In this document: piece after piece, positions 18,299 through 25,776 of the stretch
How the letters are laid out: every line of letters starts with the position of its first letter
Numbering within the stretch: the stretch's first letter is position 1
Assembly: GCF_001422445.1 (NCBI RefSeq)
Contig: NZ_LMNA01000012.1
Span: 124,001-188,000 of the forward strand
Origin: Pseudorhodoferax sp. Leaf274
GTDB lineage: Bacteria > Pseudomonadota > Gammaproteobacteria > Burkholderiales > Burkholderiaceae_C
DNA length: 64,000 nucleotides
Reading direction: 5' to 3'
Notes under the pieces: model-generated
Databases searched by the model: none
Told to the model about the DNA's origin: nothing
Seen by the model: the letters and a program-made list of their open reading frames with translations, nothing else
Made by a program: the position numbers and the translations under genes

Positions 18299-19093
18299 AT
18301 GCTCATCGCCCAGATCTCGGACACCCATGTCAGGCCGCGGGGCCAGCTGTACCACGGCGTTGCCGATTCCAACCGCATGCTGGCCCAGGCCATCGCGCAC
18401 CTGCACGGACTGGACCGGCGGCCCGACCTGGTGCTGCTGACCGGCGATGTGGTCGACAAGGGCCACCCCGACGAATACGCCATGGCCCGTGCGCTGCTCG
18501 CCGAGCTGGCGATGCCCTGCCTCGTCATCCCCGGCAACCACGACCACCGCGAAGCCTTCCGGACCGCTTTTGCCGACCACCCCTGGCTGCCCGCTTCGGG
18601 CCCGCTGCACTACTGCGTGGACACGCACCCGGTGCGCATCGTGGCGCTGGACTCGACCGTGCCGGGCGCGCACCACGGCGCGATCGACGAGGCCGGCCTG
18701 GACTGGCTGCGCGCCACGCTCGCGGCCGACGCGGCCAAGCCCACCATCGTGCTGCTGCACCACCCGCCGTTCGCCAGCGGCATCCCCTACATGGATGCCT
18801 ACCGGCTGCTGGCGCCCGAGCGGCTCGCGCAGGTGATCGGCGGCTTCCGCAACATCGAGGCCGTTCTCTGCGGCCATGTGCACCGCCCGATGCTGCGGCG
18901 CTGGGCCGGCACGGTGGCCTGCGCGTGCCCGAGCACCACCACCGAGATCGCGCTGCGGCTGGCGCCCGGCGCCAGGCCCGCCTCCTTCATGGCGCCGCCG
19001 GCCTGCATGCTGCACCTGTGGGACGGGGTGCATGGCATGGTGAGCCACACCAGCACCATCGGCAGCTTCGAGGGGCCGTTCGATTTCGCGTGA
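18299..19093 (+). CDS. Metallophosphoesterase, CpdA-like phosphodiesterase
   Basis: This 264-residue cytoplasmic enzyme carries all five calcineurin-type metal motifs: ISDTHV (about residue 7), GDVVDKG, GNHDHR, LHHPPF and GHVHRP. The overall pattern fits the cyclic-nucleotide phosphodiesterase/GpdQ-like class, which hydrolyses phosphodiesters with a dinuclear metal centre; the true substrate is not readable. The frame opens at 18215, but the ATG at 18299 begins MLIAQISDTHV as in the family. Its stop directly abuts the stop of the convergent amidohydrolase gene. Confidence 0.88.
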   Translation: MLIAQISDTHVRPRGQLYHGVADSNRMLAQAIAHLHGLDRRPDLVLLTGDVVDKGHPDEYAMARALLAELAMPCLVIPGNHDHREAFRTAFADHPWLPASGPLHYCVDTHPVRIVALDSTVPGAHHGAIDEAGLDWLRATLAADAAKPTIVLLHHPPFASGIPYMDAYRLLAPERLAQVIGGFRNIEAVLCGHVHRPMLRRWAGTVACACPSTTTEIALRLAPGARPASFMAPPACMLHLWDGVHGMVSHTSTIGSFEGPFDFA

Positions 19094-19924
19094 TCAGCCG
19101 AAGCCGAACAGGCGCAGCGGCGTCTCCCACAGCACCTGCTGGCGCGCCTGGGCATCGGGCAGCTGGCGTTCCAGCAGCGTCAGCAGCGGCGCATAGTCGA
19201 TGCGCGCGGGTGCGCGCAGGAAGGGCCAGTCCGAAGCCCAGACCAGCTGGCTCGGCGTGAAGGCCTCGACGAGGGCCTGCACGTAGGGCGCGCAGTCCGC
19301 ATGCGGCCAGGCCTGGGCCGAGACCTTGGCCAGGCCCGACAGCTTGACGGCTGCGCGGCCCGTGCCTGCCAGCGCCAGCAAAGCCGCGAAGCCGGCCTGG
19401 CCCGTGCCTGCAGCCGGCACGAAGCGGCCGACGTGGTCGAACACGAGGCGCGCGCCGCTGTCCTGGAGCAGCGGGCCCAGCGCAACCAGCTGGTCGCCCT
19501 CGACCTGCACGTCGGCCCACAGGCCGAGCTCGCGCAGGCGTTCGAGCAGCGGCCCCGTGTCGCGGTAGAAGTCCACGCCCAGCAGCGCGGCGTTCAAGGC
19601 CACGCCCACCACGCCCTGGGCCTGCAGGTCCTGCAGCTCGCCGCGGCTGGTGTCGTTGCGCAGCACGGCGATGCCCTTGTAGCGGCCGCCGCCGCGCGCC
19701 AGCGTGTCCAGCAGCAGCCGGTTGTCCAGGCCGTAGCCCGAGTTCGGGCCGACCAGCAGCGCATGGCGCACGCCGTGCGCGTCCAGCACCTGGGCCAGCT
19801 GTGCGGGCGTGCCGGTCTCGGCCGGCGCCGGCCGGTACCAGGTGTCTGCCGCGTAAGGAAAGCGTTCGGGGTCGAAGACGTGGACATGGCAGTCCACGAT
19901 GGGCGGGGTGGCGGGCAGCGGCAT
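19094..19924 (-). CDS. Amidohydrolase-2 family metal-dependent hydrolase
   Basis: This 276-residue protein is a TIM-barrel amidohydrolase of the lactonase/decarboxylase-like branch (relatives include 2-pyrone-4,6-dicarboxylate lactonase). It begins IVDCHVHVFDPERFPY with the first metal His pair and contains FDHVGRF and WASDWPFLRAP carrying the later catalytic His and Asp. There is no signal peptide. It lies upstream of nothing obvious in the same operon; the TauD-type gene is 40 bases further upstream on the same strand, so the two may be co-transcribed and act on one small organic acid or sulfonate-like compound. Substrate unknown. Confidence 0.85.
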   Translation of the reverse strand: MPLPATPPIVDCHVHVFDPERFPYAADTWYRPAPAETGTPAQLAQVLDAHGVRHALLVGPNSGYGLDNRLLLDTLARGGGRYKGIAVLRNDTSRGELQDLQAQGVVGVALNAALLGVDFYRDTGPLLERLRELGLWADVQVEGDQLVALGPLLQDSGARLVFDHVGRFVPAAGTGQAGFAALLALAGTGRAAVKLSGLAKVSAQAWPHADCAPYVQALVEAFTPSQLVWASDWPFLRAPARIDYAPLLTLLERQLPDAQARQQVLWETPLRLFGFG

Positions 19925-19964
19925 GCGGCGATGCTACGCCGCGCGCCGGCTCAGAACGGCCTGC

Positions 19965-20876
19965 TCAGAACGGCCGGCTGCCCGACAGGCTGATGCGCTT
20001 GAGCAGCCGCTGCTCGTCCGGCGCAAAGCCCGTGCGCGCATGCAGCGTGGCCTGGTTGTCCCAGTAGACGATGTCGCCCACCTGCCAGCGGTGCGTGTAG
20101 GCAAAGCGCGGCTGCGCCAGGTGGGCGCGCAGGCGCTCGATCAGCGCGCGGCCTTCGGCGGCGCCCAGGCCCACGATCTCGACCTCGGTCGCCGCATCCA
20201 GGTACAACAGGCGCTGCCCGGTGTCGGGGTGCGTACGCACCAGCGGGTGCACCTCGAACGGCGCCAGCGGCGCGATGTCGGGCGTGCGGTACAGCGGCCG
20301 CTCGCCCGAGGGCAACGGGTGCAGGCGGCGCAGGAACGGGTTGTAGGTGATCAGCTGCAGCCCGTCGATCGTGGCGCGCGTGGCACCGTCCAGTGCCTCG
20401 TAGGCGGCCACCTCGTCGACCCACGTGGTCTCACCACCCACCGAGGGCACCTGCAGGGCATAGAGGAACGAGCCCGACGAGGGTTGCGGCGTCCAGTGGT
20501 GGTCCGAATGCGCGGCCAGCTCGTGGTGGCCCAGCACGCCATCCTCGACGTTGCCGACCTTGACGATGGCAGGCAGATTGCCGCCGCCATACGGGTCGGA
20601 GGCCAGCACCGGCACGTCGGCCGGTGGCTGGAACACGCTGCCGAAGTAGCTGGCCAGGCGCAGGTACTGCGCATCGTCGAGCTGCTGGCCGCGCAACAGC
20701 ACGATGCGGTGGCGCTGCAGCGCATGGCGGATCGCGCGCACCTGGGCCGCGTGCAGCGGCTGGCGTGCGTCGATGCCCTGCGCCACCGCGCCGAGCGCGG
20801 CACCCGCGATGGGCGCGACCTGCCAGGGCGGGACGGCGGCGCGCAGCAGGGGCGCGAGGTCGAGGACGGCGGACAT
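19965..20876 (-). CDS. TauD/TfdA-family Fe(II)/2-oxoglutarate dioxygenase
   Basis: This 303-residue oxygenase has the facial triad visible as HSDHHW (His and Asp) and a distal His in NQATLHARTGF, with the 2-oxoglutarate Arg in LLKRISLSGSRPF. The frame opens at 20966, but the ATG at 20876 (MSAVLDLAP) is preceded by an AAGGAG Shine-Dalgarno at the right distance and is chosen. Members hydroxylate taurine, 2,4-D or other acids; the closest class cannot be decided by eye. The gene is divergent from a BASS transporter with an inverted repeat between them, suggesting shared control and a link between uptake and oxidation. Confidence 0.88.
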   Translation of the reverse strand: MSAVLDLAPLLRAAVPPWQVAPIAGAALGAVAQGIDARQPLHAAQVRAIRHALQRHRIVLLRGQQLDDAQYLRLASYFGSVFQPPADVPVLASDPYGGGNLPAIVKVGNVEDGVLGHHELAAHSDHHWTPQPSSGSFLYALQVPSVGGETTWVDEVAAYEALDGATRATIDGLQLITYNPFLRRLHPLPSGERPLYRTPDIAPLAPFEVHPLVRTHPDTGQRLLYLDAATEVEIVGLGAAEGRALIERLRAHLAQPRFAYTHRWQVGDIVYWDNQATLHARTGFAPDEQRLLKRISLSGSRPF

Positions 20877-20908
20877 GCGGAACTCCTTGTGCGGTGCAGG
20901 TCGTGCCC

Positions 20909-20937
20909 ATGCTAGGCAGCGCGGGCGCTTGCGTGAA
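20909..20937 (-). promoter_or_regulatory. Candidate promoter of the TauD-type gene
   Basis: Read on the minus strand, TTCACG (20937-20932) and TAGCAT (20914-20909) are separated by exactly 17 bases, a plausible sigma-70 promoter that would start transcription about 25 bases before the ATG at 20876. The inverted repeat at 20942-20969 lies just upstream of the -35 box, a typical activator position. Confidence 0.4.
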
Positions 20938-20941
20938 CGCA

Positions 20942-20969
20942 GCTTTGCGCATGTCGATATGCGCAAAGC
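20942..20969. repeat. Perfect 11-bp inverted repeat, likely operator
   Basis: GCTTTGCGCAT and ATGCGCAAAGC are perfect reverse complements separated by six bases (GTCGAT). The element sits between the divergent TauD-type and BASS transporter genes, centred about 54 bases upstream of the predicted dioxygenase transcription start. The first in-frame ATG of the transporter (20959) lies inside the right arm, which is why a downstream GTG start is also considered. No regulator gene is adjacent. Confidence 0.6.
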
Positions 20970-21957
20970 GGCGCAGGCTAAGCTCGGCCAGGTGCCCGAC
21001 CCCCAACACCTGCTCGAAACCCGCCAGCCGGCGATCTACTTCGGCGCCGTGGCCCTCGGTGCTGCGCTGGCGTTCGCCGTGCCCGGCACCGAAGCGCTGC
21101 AGCCGGCCATCGAACCGGCCCTGGCGCTCATGCTGTTCCTCACCTTCCTGCAGCTGCCGCTCGCGGCACTGGGCCAGGCGCTGCGCGCACGGCGCTTCCT
21201 GGCCGTGCTGCTGGGCGTGAACTTCATCGCCGTGCCGCTGCTGGTGGCGCTGCTGCTGCCGCTGCTGCCGGCAGACCCCTTGCTGCGCCTGGGCGTGCTG
21301 CTCGTGCTGCTGTGCCCCTGCATCGACTACGTGGTCACCTTCGCGCAGCTGGGCCGGGCCGATGCCCGGCTGCTGCTGGCCGCCACGCCCTGGCTGTTGC
21401 TGCTGCAGATGGCGCTGCTGCCGCTGTACCTGGCCGTGTTGCTGGGCGATGCGGCCGCCGGCCTGGTGCGGCCCGGGCCCTTCGTGCAGGCCTTCGTCTG
21501 GCTGATCGCCGTGCCGCTGCTGCTGGCGCTGGCCTGCCAGCGATGGGCCGGCGCGCGCGTGAACGCGGCCCTGGCGCTGCTGCCGGTGCCGGCCACGGCG
21601 CTGGTGCTGCTGGTGGTCGTGGCCGCGGTGCTGCCGCAGCTGGGCCGGGCCGGGCCGGCCGCGCTGCGGGCCGTGCCGGTCTACATCGTGTTCGCGCTGC
21701 TGGCGCCGGCCCTGGGGTGGCAGCTCGCGCGGCGGGCGCGGCTGCCGGCGCCGGCGGCGCGCGCCGTGGCCTTCAGCGCGGCCACGCGCAACGCGCTCGT
21801 GGTGCTGCCGCTGGCCCTGGCCGTGCCGGGCGCGGTGCCGCTGCTGCCGGCCGTGGTGGTGGCGCAGACGCTGGTGGAACTCGTGGCGGAACTGGTCTAC
21901 ATCCGCTGGTTGGCGCGGCTGGGCGCGCAGGACAGCATTTGCGCGCTGCGTCGATGA
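20959..21957 (+). CDS. Bile acid:sodium symporter (BASS)-family transporter
   Basis: This protein of up to 332 residues has eight to ten hydrophobic segments and reads as a BASS/arsenite-type permease, with LVLLCPCIDYVVTFAQLG and AFSAATRNALVVLPLALA as the conserved discontinuous-helix regions. It would import an organic anion with sodium or protons. The start is uncertain: ATG at 20959 lies in the palindrome and lacks a Shine-Dalgarno site; GTG at 20992 (VPDPQHLLETRQ) gives a family-like N-terminus. Divergent orientation to the TauD-type gene suggests the transported acid is its substrate, by inference only. Confidence 0.82.
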   Translation: MRKAAQAKLGQVPDPQHLLETRQPAIYFGAVALGAALAFAVPGTEALQPAIEPALALMLFLTFLQLPLAALGQALRARRFLAVLLGVNFIAVPLLVALLLPLLPADPLLRLGVLLVLLCPCIDYVVTFAQLGRADARLLLAATPWLLLLQMALLPLYLAVLLGDAAAGLVRPGPFVQAFVWLIAVPLLLALACQRWAGARVNAALALLPVPATALVLLVVVAAVLPQLGRAGPAALRAVPVYIVFALLAPALGWQLARRARLPAPAARAVAFSAATRNALVVLPLALAVPGAVPLLPAVVVAQTLVELVAELVYIRWLARLGAQDSICALRR

Positions 21958-22103
21958 GAACGGCGCTTGCTTCGCCCCAACTGCTCGTTAGTGCGTGAGA
22001 AGAGAAGAGTGGCTGACCTCGGACCGATAGGATGGCCGGGCATCCTCTTCGAGGACCAAGGGGCCTCTCCTGGCAACGCAAGCCGAGGTGTTAGCATCCC
22101 CGA
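21958..22103 (+). promoter_or_regulatory. Upstream part of the cysS leader region
   Basis: This stretch follows the transporter gene and precedes the leader ORF and terminator. Because the terminator at 22196-22235 is only ten bases from the cysS ribosome binding site, the cysS promoter must lie in or before this stretch. No consensus sigma-70 pair stands out, and no tRNA or T-box-type motif is seen. Confidence 0.35.
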
Positions 22104-22154
22104 ATGCAAGCGCAATCCATGTCCACATCGAAGGAGTGTCGCGGCCGGCCCTAG
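22104..22154 (+). CDS. Possible leader peptide of cysS (16 residues, one Cys codon)
   Basis: A short frame from ATG 22104 to TAG 22152-22154 encodes MQAQSMSTSKECRGRP, with a single Cys codon (TGT, 22137-22139) five codons before the stop. The stop codon lies inside the left arm of a helix that competes with the terminator. A GAGGTG sequence 13 bases upstream is the only possible ribosome binding site, and it is rather far. A Cys-codon-sensing leader is an attractive reading but only one Cys codon is present, so confidence is low. Confidence 0.3.
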   Translation: MQAQSMSTSKECRGRP

Positions 22155-22201
22155 AAGCCTGCCGATCGTGTGATTGCACGTCCATTGTTTTCTAGAGGCC
22201 G
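22146..22201 (+). promoter_or_regulatory. Candidate antiterminator helix of the cysS leader
   Basis: Bases 22146-22155 (CGGCCCTAGA) can pair with 22191-22201 (TCTAGAGGCCG) as ten base pairs with one bulged A at 22196. This pairing uses the same bases as the 5' arm of the terminator, so the two structures are mutually exclusive. The 35 bases between the arms contain a small hairpin CGTG-N6-CACG. Competing helices next to an intrinsic terminator are the hallmark of transcription attenuation. Confidence 0.55.
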
Positions 22202-22235
22202 CATGAGCAAAGCTCCTGCGGCCTTTTTGTTTTTT
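22196..22235 (+). terminator. Intrinsic terminator directly before the cysS ribosome binding site
   Basis: AGGCCGCA (22196-22203) pairs with TGCGGCCT (22217-22224); inside, GAGC (22205-22208) pairs with GCTC (22212-22215) around an AAA loop. The stem is followed by TTTTTGTTTTTT. The cysS Shine-Dalgarno GGAG begins at 22236, immediately after the U tract, so transcription of cysS must read through this terminator. It is one of the strongest terminator-shaped elements I see in the window. Confidence 0.9.
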
Positions 22236-22245
22236 GGAGCGACCG

Positions 22246-23637
22246 ATGTCCACGGACCTGATGCTGTTCGACACCTTGCAACACGGGTTGCGCCCTTTCG
22301 TGCCTTTGCGCGAAGGTCATGTGGGGCTGTACGCCTGCGGGCCAACGGTCTACGACCATGCCCACATCGGCAATCTGCGCAGCTACCTGTTCGGCGACAC
22401 CCTGCGGCGCGTGCTGGCGCTCAACGGCCTTTCCGTGCGTCACGTCGTCAACATCACCGACGTGGGCCACCTCACCTCCGATGCCGATAGCGGTGAAGAC
22501 AAGATGGAAACTGGCAGCCGGCGGTTGGGGCGCAGCGCGTGGGAGATCGCTGCCTACTTCACCGATGTCTTCCAGCGCGACGTCGCGGCGTTGCGCATCC
22601 TGCCGCCAACGCTCTGGGCCCGCGCCACGGACCACATAGCGGAGCAGATTGCCTTCATCGCCGACATCGAGCGACGCGGCTTCGCCTACCGGACCAGTGA
22701 TGGCATCTACTTCGACACAGAGAGGCTGGACGACTACGGCGCGCTGGCGAGGCTGGACAAGAAGGGCCTGCGCGCAGGCCATCGCGTGGACGTCGGCGAC
22801 AAGCGCAGCCCGACCGACTTCGCGCTCTGGAAGTTCAGCGGCAGCGCGCGGCGACAGATGGAGTGGGACAGCCCCTGGGGCCGCGGCTTTCCGGGCTGGC
22901 ACATCGAGTGCTCGGCGATGTCGGAGAAACATCTGGGCGCGCTGTTCGACATCCACATCGGCGGCGAGGACCACATACCCGTGCACCACACCAACGAAAT
23001 CGCGCAGCACCAGGCCAGGCACGGGCACGGGCCGGCGAACTACTGGCTGCATGGCGCCTTCCTGCAGTTGGAGGGCAGCGCCAAGATGTCGAAGTCCGCA
23101 GGGGGCTTCCTGCGGCTGCAGACACTCGTGGACGCGGGCTACGACCCGCTCGCCTACCGCTACCTTGTGCTCACCGCCCATTACCGCTCGCCCCTTGTCT
23201 TCACCTGGGAAGCGCTGAAGGCCGCGCAGACGGGGCTTGGCCGCTTGCGCCAGGCTTTCGCGGCGCTGCCAGAATCGGGCGCGGTGGATGCGGATTGGCA
23301 GCATCGCATGCGCAGCGCTCTTCACAATGACCTGAACACGGCCGGCGCCCTGTCCCTGGCATGGGAGCTGCTCAGAAGCCCGGTGTCAGCGGCAGCGAAG
23401 CGTGCGACGCTGGCTTGGCTGGACAACGCCCTGGGGTTGGGGCTCGCGGTGTCAGCGGCACCAGTGGTCGACGTGCCGCCGACCGTACTGCGAATGGCCG
23501 TCGAACGCGATCTGGCTCGCAAGGAAAAGCGCTGGGCCGATGCCGACGCTCTGCGCCTGCTGATCGAAGCTGCCGGTTACCGCGTGCGCGATGGTGCCGG
23601 GCGCAGCGTGGTGGACTGCGTGCCGACTCCGAAATGA
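22246..23637 (+). CDS. cysS: Cysteinyl-tRNA synthetase, divergent (likely second, acquired copy)
   Basis: This 463-residue class I synthetase charges tRNA-Cys. It shows [14 protein letters not shown] (HIGH variant at 40-43) and AKMSKSAGG (KMSKS at 280-284). The zinc ligands correspond to Cys31, Cys222 (WHIECSAMS), His247 and Glu251 (VHHTNEIAQ). The segments [19 protein letters not shown] and [15 protein letters not shown] are typical of the subtype found in Chloroflexi, candidate phyla and similar bacteria rather than the usual betaproteobacterial CysRS. Base composition is a little lower in GC than its neighbours. The ATG at 22246 has GGAG seven bases upstream. It stands alone behind an attenuator; it may be an inducible, inhibitor-resistant duplicate, which is inference. 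Confidence 0.92.
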   Translation: MSTDLMLFDTLQHGLRPFVPLREGHVGLYACGPTVYDHAHIGNLRSYLFGDTLRRVLALNGLSVRHVVNITDVGHLTSDADSGEDKMETGSRRLGRSAWEIAAYFTDVFQRDVAALRILPPTLWARATDHIAEQIAFIADIERRGFAYRTSDGIYFDTERLDDYGALARLDKKGLRAGHRVDVGDKRSPTDFALWKFSGSARRQMEWDSPWGRGFPGWHIECSAMSEKHLGALFDIHIGGEDHIPVHHTNEIAQHQARHGHGPANYWLHGAFLQLEGSAKMSKSAGGFLRLQTLVDAGYDPLAYRYLVLTAHYRSPLVFTWEALKAAQTGLGRLRQAFAALPESGAVDADWQHRMRSALHNDLNTAGALSLAWELLRSPVSAAAKRATLAWLDNALGLGLAVSAAPVVDVPPTVLRMAVERDLARKEKRWADADALRLLIEAAGYRVRDGAGRSVVDCVPTPK

Positions 23638-23742
23638 TGTGGGTGGCGTGTTGCACCACGTGGGTCAATGGCCTGTGACACAAGCACGACCAGGAAGCCT
23701 CAATGCACTTTCGGGTGGCAGTTCGTGGTCGCAGGCCCGTCG

Positions 23743-24402
23743 CTAGCGCCGCGCGAACAGCGGCTGCTCGTAGTGCGCCACGCGCGTGGCACGGCCGGCC
23801 AGGCAGACCTCGCGGAACTGGAACAGCAGGGCGGCCGTCGGCGCCGCCACCCAGCCGTTGCCCACCGGCATGCGCAGCACGGGGTGCGGGCTGTCGTCGA
23901 TGGCTTCGAGCAGCGGCGCATCGGCGCGCTGCAACTCGGTCAGCGGCACGCGGTGGATGCTGGCCACCTCGTCGGGGTTGGGCACGAGCGCATCGCGCAC
24001 CGGGCCGGCCCAGACCACCACCGGCGTGATCGCGAAGCCCGAGCGCGTGGGGAAGTCGTCGAGCAGGCCCAGCACGGCTTCGCGCGGCAGGGCCAGGCCC
24101 ACTTCCTCGTGCAGTTCGCGCAGCGCCGCCTCGGCGGCCGATTCGCCCGGCTCGACACGGCCGCCGGGCAGGGCCCATTGGCCCGGGTGGTTCTTCAGGT
24201 GCATGGCGCGCCGCGTCAGCAGCATGGCCGCGGCCGGGCTCCAGTCCGTGGGCCGGGGCAGCCCGGGAAATTCGGCGCCGCGGCCTTCCTCCACGAGGGC
24301 CAGCGCGACGGCGGCGCGGTGGCCGGCCGCCGGCACGCCGTGCAGTTCGAAGCTGGCGAGGTGGCGGCGTATGTGGTCGCGAAGCGCTGCGTCCAGCTGC
24401 AT
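23743..24402 (-). CDS. Nudix hydrolase, CoA pyrophosphatase-like (NudL type)
   Basis: This 219-residue protein has a complete Nudix box, GGRVEPGESAAEAALREL followed by HEEVGL, and upstream of it the LLTRRAMHLKNHPGQWALPG segment characteristic of the UPF0035/CoA-diphosphatase subfamily. It would split CoA or acyl-CoA into adenosine 3',5'-bisphosphate and 4'-phosphopantetheine. The frame is open upstream, but the ATG at 24402 gives the normal N-terminus. It is the last gene of the leftward oxidase cluster, 59 bases after ctaG; the link is probably only positional. Confidence 0.87.
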   Translation of the reverse strand: MQLDAALRDHIRRHLASFELHGVPAAGHRAAVALALVEEGRGAEFPGLPRPTDWSPAAAMLLTRRAMHLKNHPGQWALPGGRVEPGESAAEAALRELHEEVGLALPREAVLGLLDDFPTRSGFAITPVVVWAGPVRDALVPNPDEVASIHRVPLTELQRADAPLLEAIDDSPHPVLRMPVGNGWVAAPTAALLFQFREVCLAGRATRVAHYEQPLFARR

Positions 24403-24461
24403 GGTCGGGCGGGGTTCCGGATCGTGGGGCCGGGCCAGTATGCCCGCCCGTCGGCCGGCCG

Positions 24462-25208
24462 TCAGTGCGCCGGTGTCGCGTCCCGGACCGGGCGCGCCGG
24501 CGGTGCGAACCAGCGCAGCGCCAGCGCCACGGCGGCCAGCAGGTAGCCCAGCGCACCGACCACCCACATGAGCAGCCCGGCCAGTTGCTGGTCCTGCAGC
24601 GGCTCCAGGCCCCAGGCACGCGCGCCCGCCGCCTGCAAGGTGTACAGCGGCTGCCCGGCGAAGGTCAGCAGCGCGCCCAGCAGTCCGGTGTGGGCCATGG
24701 TGGCCAGCAGCGCGAGCAGCGCCGCGCCGCGCTGGGGCAAGGGAGCCAGCAGCACGGCGCGCCAGAACCACCAGGCCGAGGCCAGCAGCAGCGCGAGGGC
24801 GGCCACGTGCAGGCCTGGCTGCTCCAGCACGGCCGCGTACAGCGGCGGCCAGTGCCACAGCCAGAGCAGGGCGCCATGCACGGCCGCCGCCGGGCCAGGC
24901 CGGGGCATGTGCGCGCGCGGCGACGAGCCCAGCGCCAGCAGCGCCATGCCCGCCAGCAGCAGCATCAGCTGCGCCATGTGGGCCGAGGCCAGCGTGGCGG
25001 CCAGCCGGCACAGCGGCGACACCAGGGCCAGCGCGAGCAAGGTCCAGCCGGCCAGCGGCAGCGGTTTGCGCCGGTGCACGAGCAGCCAGGCCAGCAGGCC
25101 CAGCAGCGGCAACAGCGTGGCAGGGGCCAGGCTCCAGGCCTGCCACCAGTCCTGCGGCAGGGCCGGCAGGCTGCCGGCCAGGCACAGCGACATCAGGTCC
25201 TCGAACAT
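24462..25208 (-). CDS. ctaG: Cytochrome c oxidase assembly protein, CtaG family (caa3 type)
   Basis: This 248-residue integral membrane protein has about seven helices and the family pattern of PF09678, including a conserved HMAQLMLLLAGMALLALG segment and LLWLWHWPPLYAAVLE. It is thought to help deliver copper to the oxidase. The frame opens at 25511, but the ATG at 25208 (MFEDLMSLCLAG) gives the usual length and overlaps the preceding small gene by 16 bases. It is encoded downstream of the fused oxidase subunit gene, as expected. Confidence 0.82.
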   Translation of the reverse strand: MFEDLMSLCLAGSLPALPQDWWQAWSLAPATLLPLLGLLAWLLVHRRKPLPLAGWTLLALALVSPLCRLAATLASAHMAQLMLLLAGMALLALGSSPRAHMPRPGPAAAVHGALLWLWHWPPLYAAVLEQPGLHVAALALLLASAWWFWRAVLLAPLPQRGAALLALLATMAHTGLLGALLTFAGQPLYTLQAAGARAWGLEPLQDQQLAGLLMWVVGALGYLLAAVALALRWFAPPARPVRDATPAH

Positions 25209-25585
25209 GCGTCGTCCTCCATGGTCGATGCCAGCGTCTGGCCGGCGCAGGGCGGCAAGGCCAGCAGTGGCCAGCCGGTGAAGACCGTGGCGGCCAGCGC
25301 CACCGCGGTCAGCACGCGCGCCAGGCGGCGCAGCGGTTCCGTCCAGCCGCCGAACCACCGCCACAGCGCCGCGAGCGCAACCAGGTGGGCGAGCCAGGCC
25401 ATGGCGAGTGCCACCGTCAGCAGGTTGGCGCCGGCCAGGCGGCGTGCGTGCCAGCCGGCTTCGCATCCGAGCGTCAGGCCGGCGTACAGCACGACGAAGC
25501 TGCTGGCCCACACGAGCAGGCCGGCGGTGGTGCCGAGCAGCCAGCGGACCGGGGAGGGGGCGGGTGCGGTGGGGCGGTGGTCCAT
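25193..25585 (-). CDS. Small membrane protein of the oxidase cluster
   Basis: This 130-residue protein has three to four hydrophobic segments (WLLGTTAGLLVWASSFVVLY near residue 14, and others at about 50-70 and 90-110) and a Cys-containing C-terminus. I do not recognise a family. It lies between the fused oxidase gene and ctaG and overlaps the latter, so it probably belongs to the oxidase assembly or complex. The ATG at 25585 (MDHRPTAPAP) is chosen; an upstream in-frame Met at 25672 would add a non-typical 29-residue extension. Confidence 0.65.
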   Translation of the reverse strand: MDHRPTAPAPSPVRWLLGTTAGLLVWASSFVVLYAGLTLGCEAGWHARRLAGANLLTVALAMAWLAHLVALAALWRWFGGWTEPLRRLARVLTAVALAATVFTGWPLLALPPCAGQTLASTMEDDACSRT

Positions 25586-25586
25586 G

Positions 25587-25775
25587 TCAGTGATCCATGG
25601 CACTGGCGCGCCACCCTTGGGGCACGGCACCCGCTCGTGCGGCGCGGCGCGGAGGGCTGCGGAGCACGCCATGCCAGCAGACGCCGCGGACCTGGCTTGC
25701 CAGGCCGCTGGCGGCGGCCCTGGAGGGGCAGGGGATGTCTACTCGGAGCGAGGCATCCAAACGGGGTGGTGTCAT
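25587..25775 (-). CDS. Possible 62-residue ORF between oxidase and membrane protein genes
   Basis: An ATG at 25775 lies one base after the stop of the fused oxidase gene (TGAGATG), and the ORF ends with TGA one base before the ATG of the next gene (TGACATG). This spacing is what a translationally coupled gene would show. The product (MTPPRLDASLRVDIPCPS...) has no membrane segment or recognisable domain and is Arg/Ala-rich, which also fits a chance ORF in high-GC DNA. Confidence 0.25.
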   Translation of the reverse strand: MTPPRLDASLRVDIPCPSRAAASGLASQVRGVCWHGVLRSPPRRAARAGAVPQGWRASAMDH

Positions 25776-25776
25776 C

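Noticed and set aside
21960-22200. tRNA gene in the cysS leader
   Set aside because: No cloverleaf, T-loop GTTCGA pattern or anticodon stem could be built.
21958-22245. T-box riboswitch before cysS
   Set aside because: No T-box consensus or specifier-loop arrangement is visible; the structure is better described as a terminator with a competing helix.
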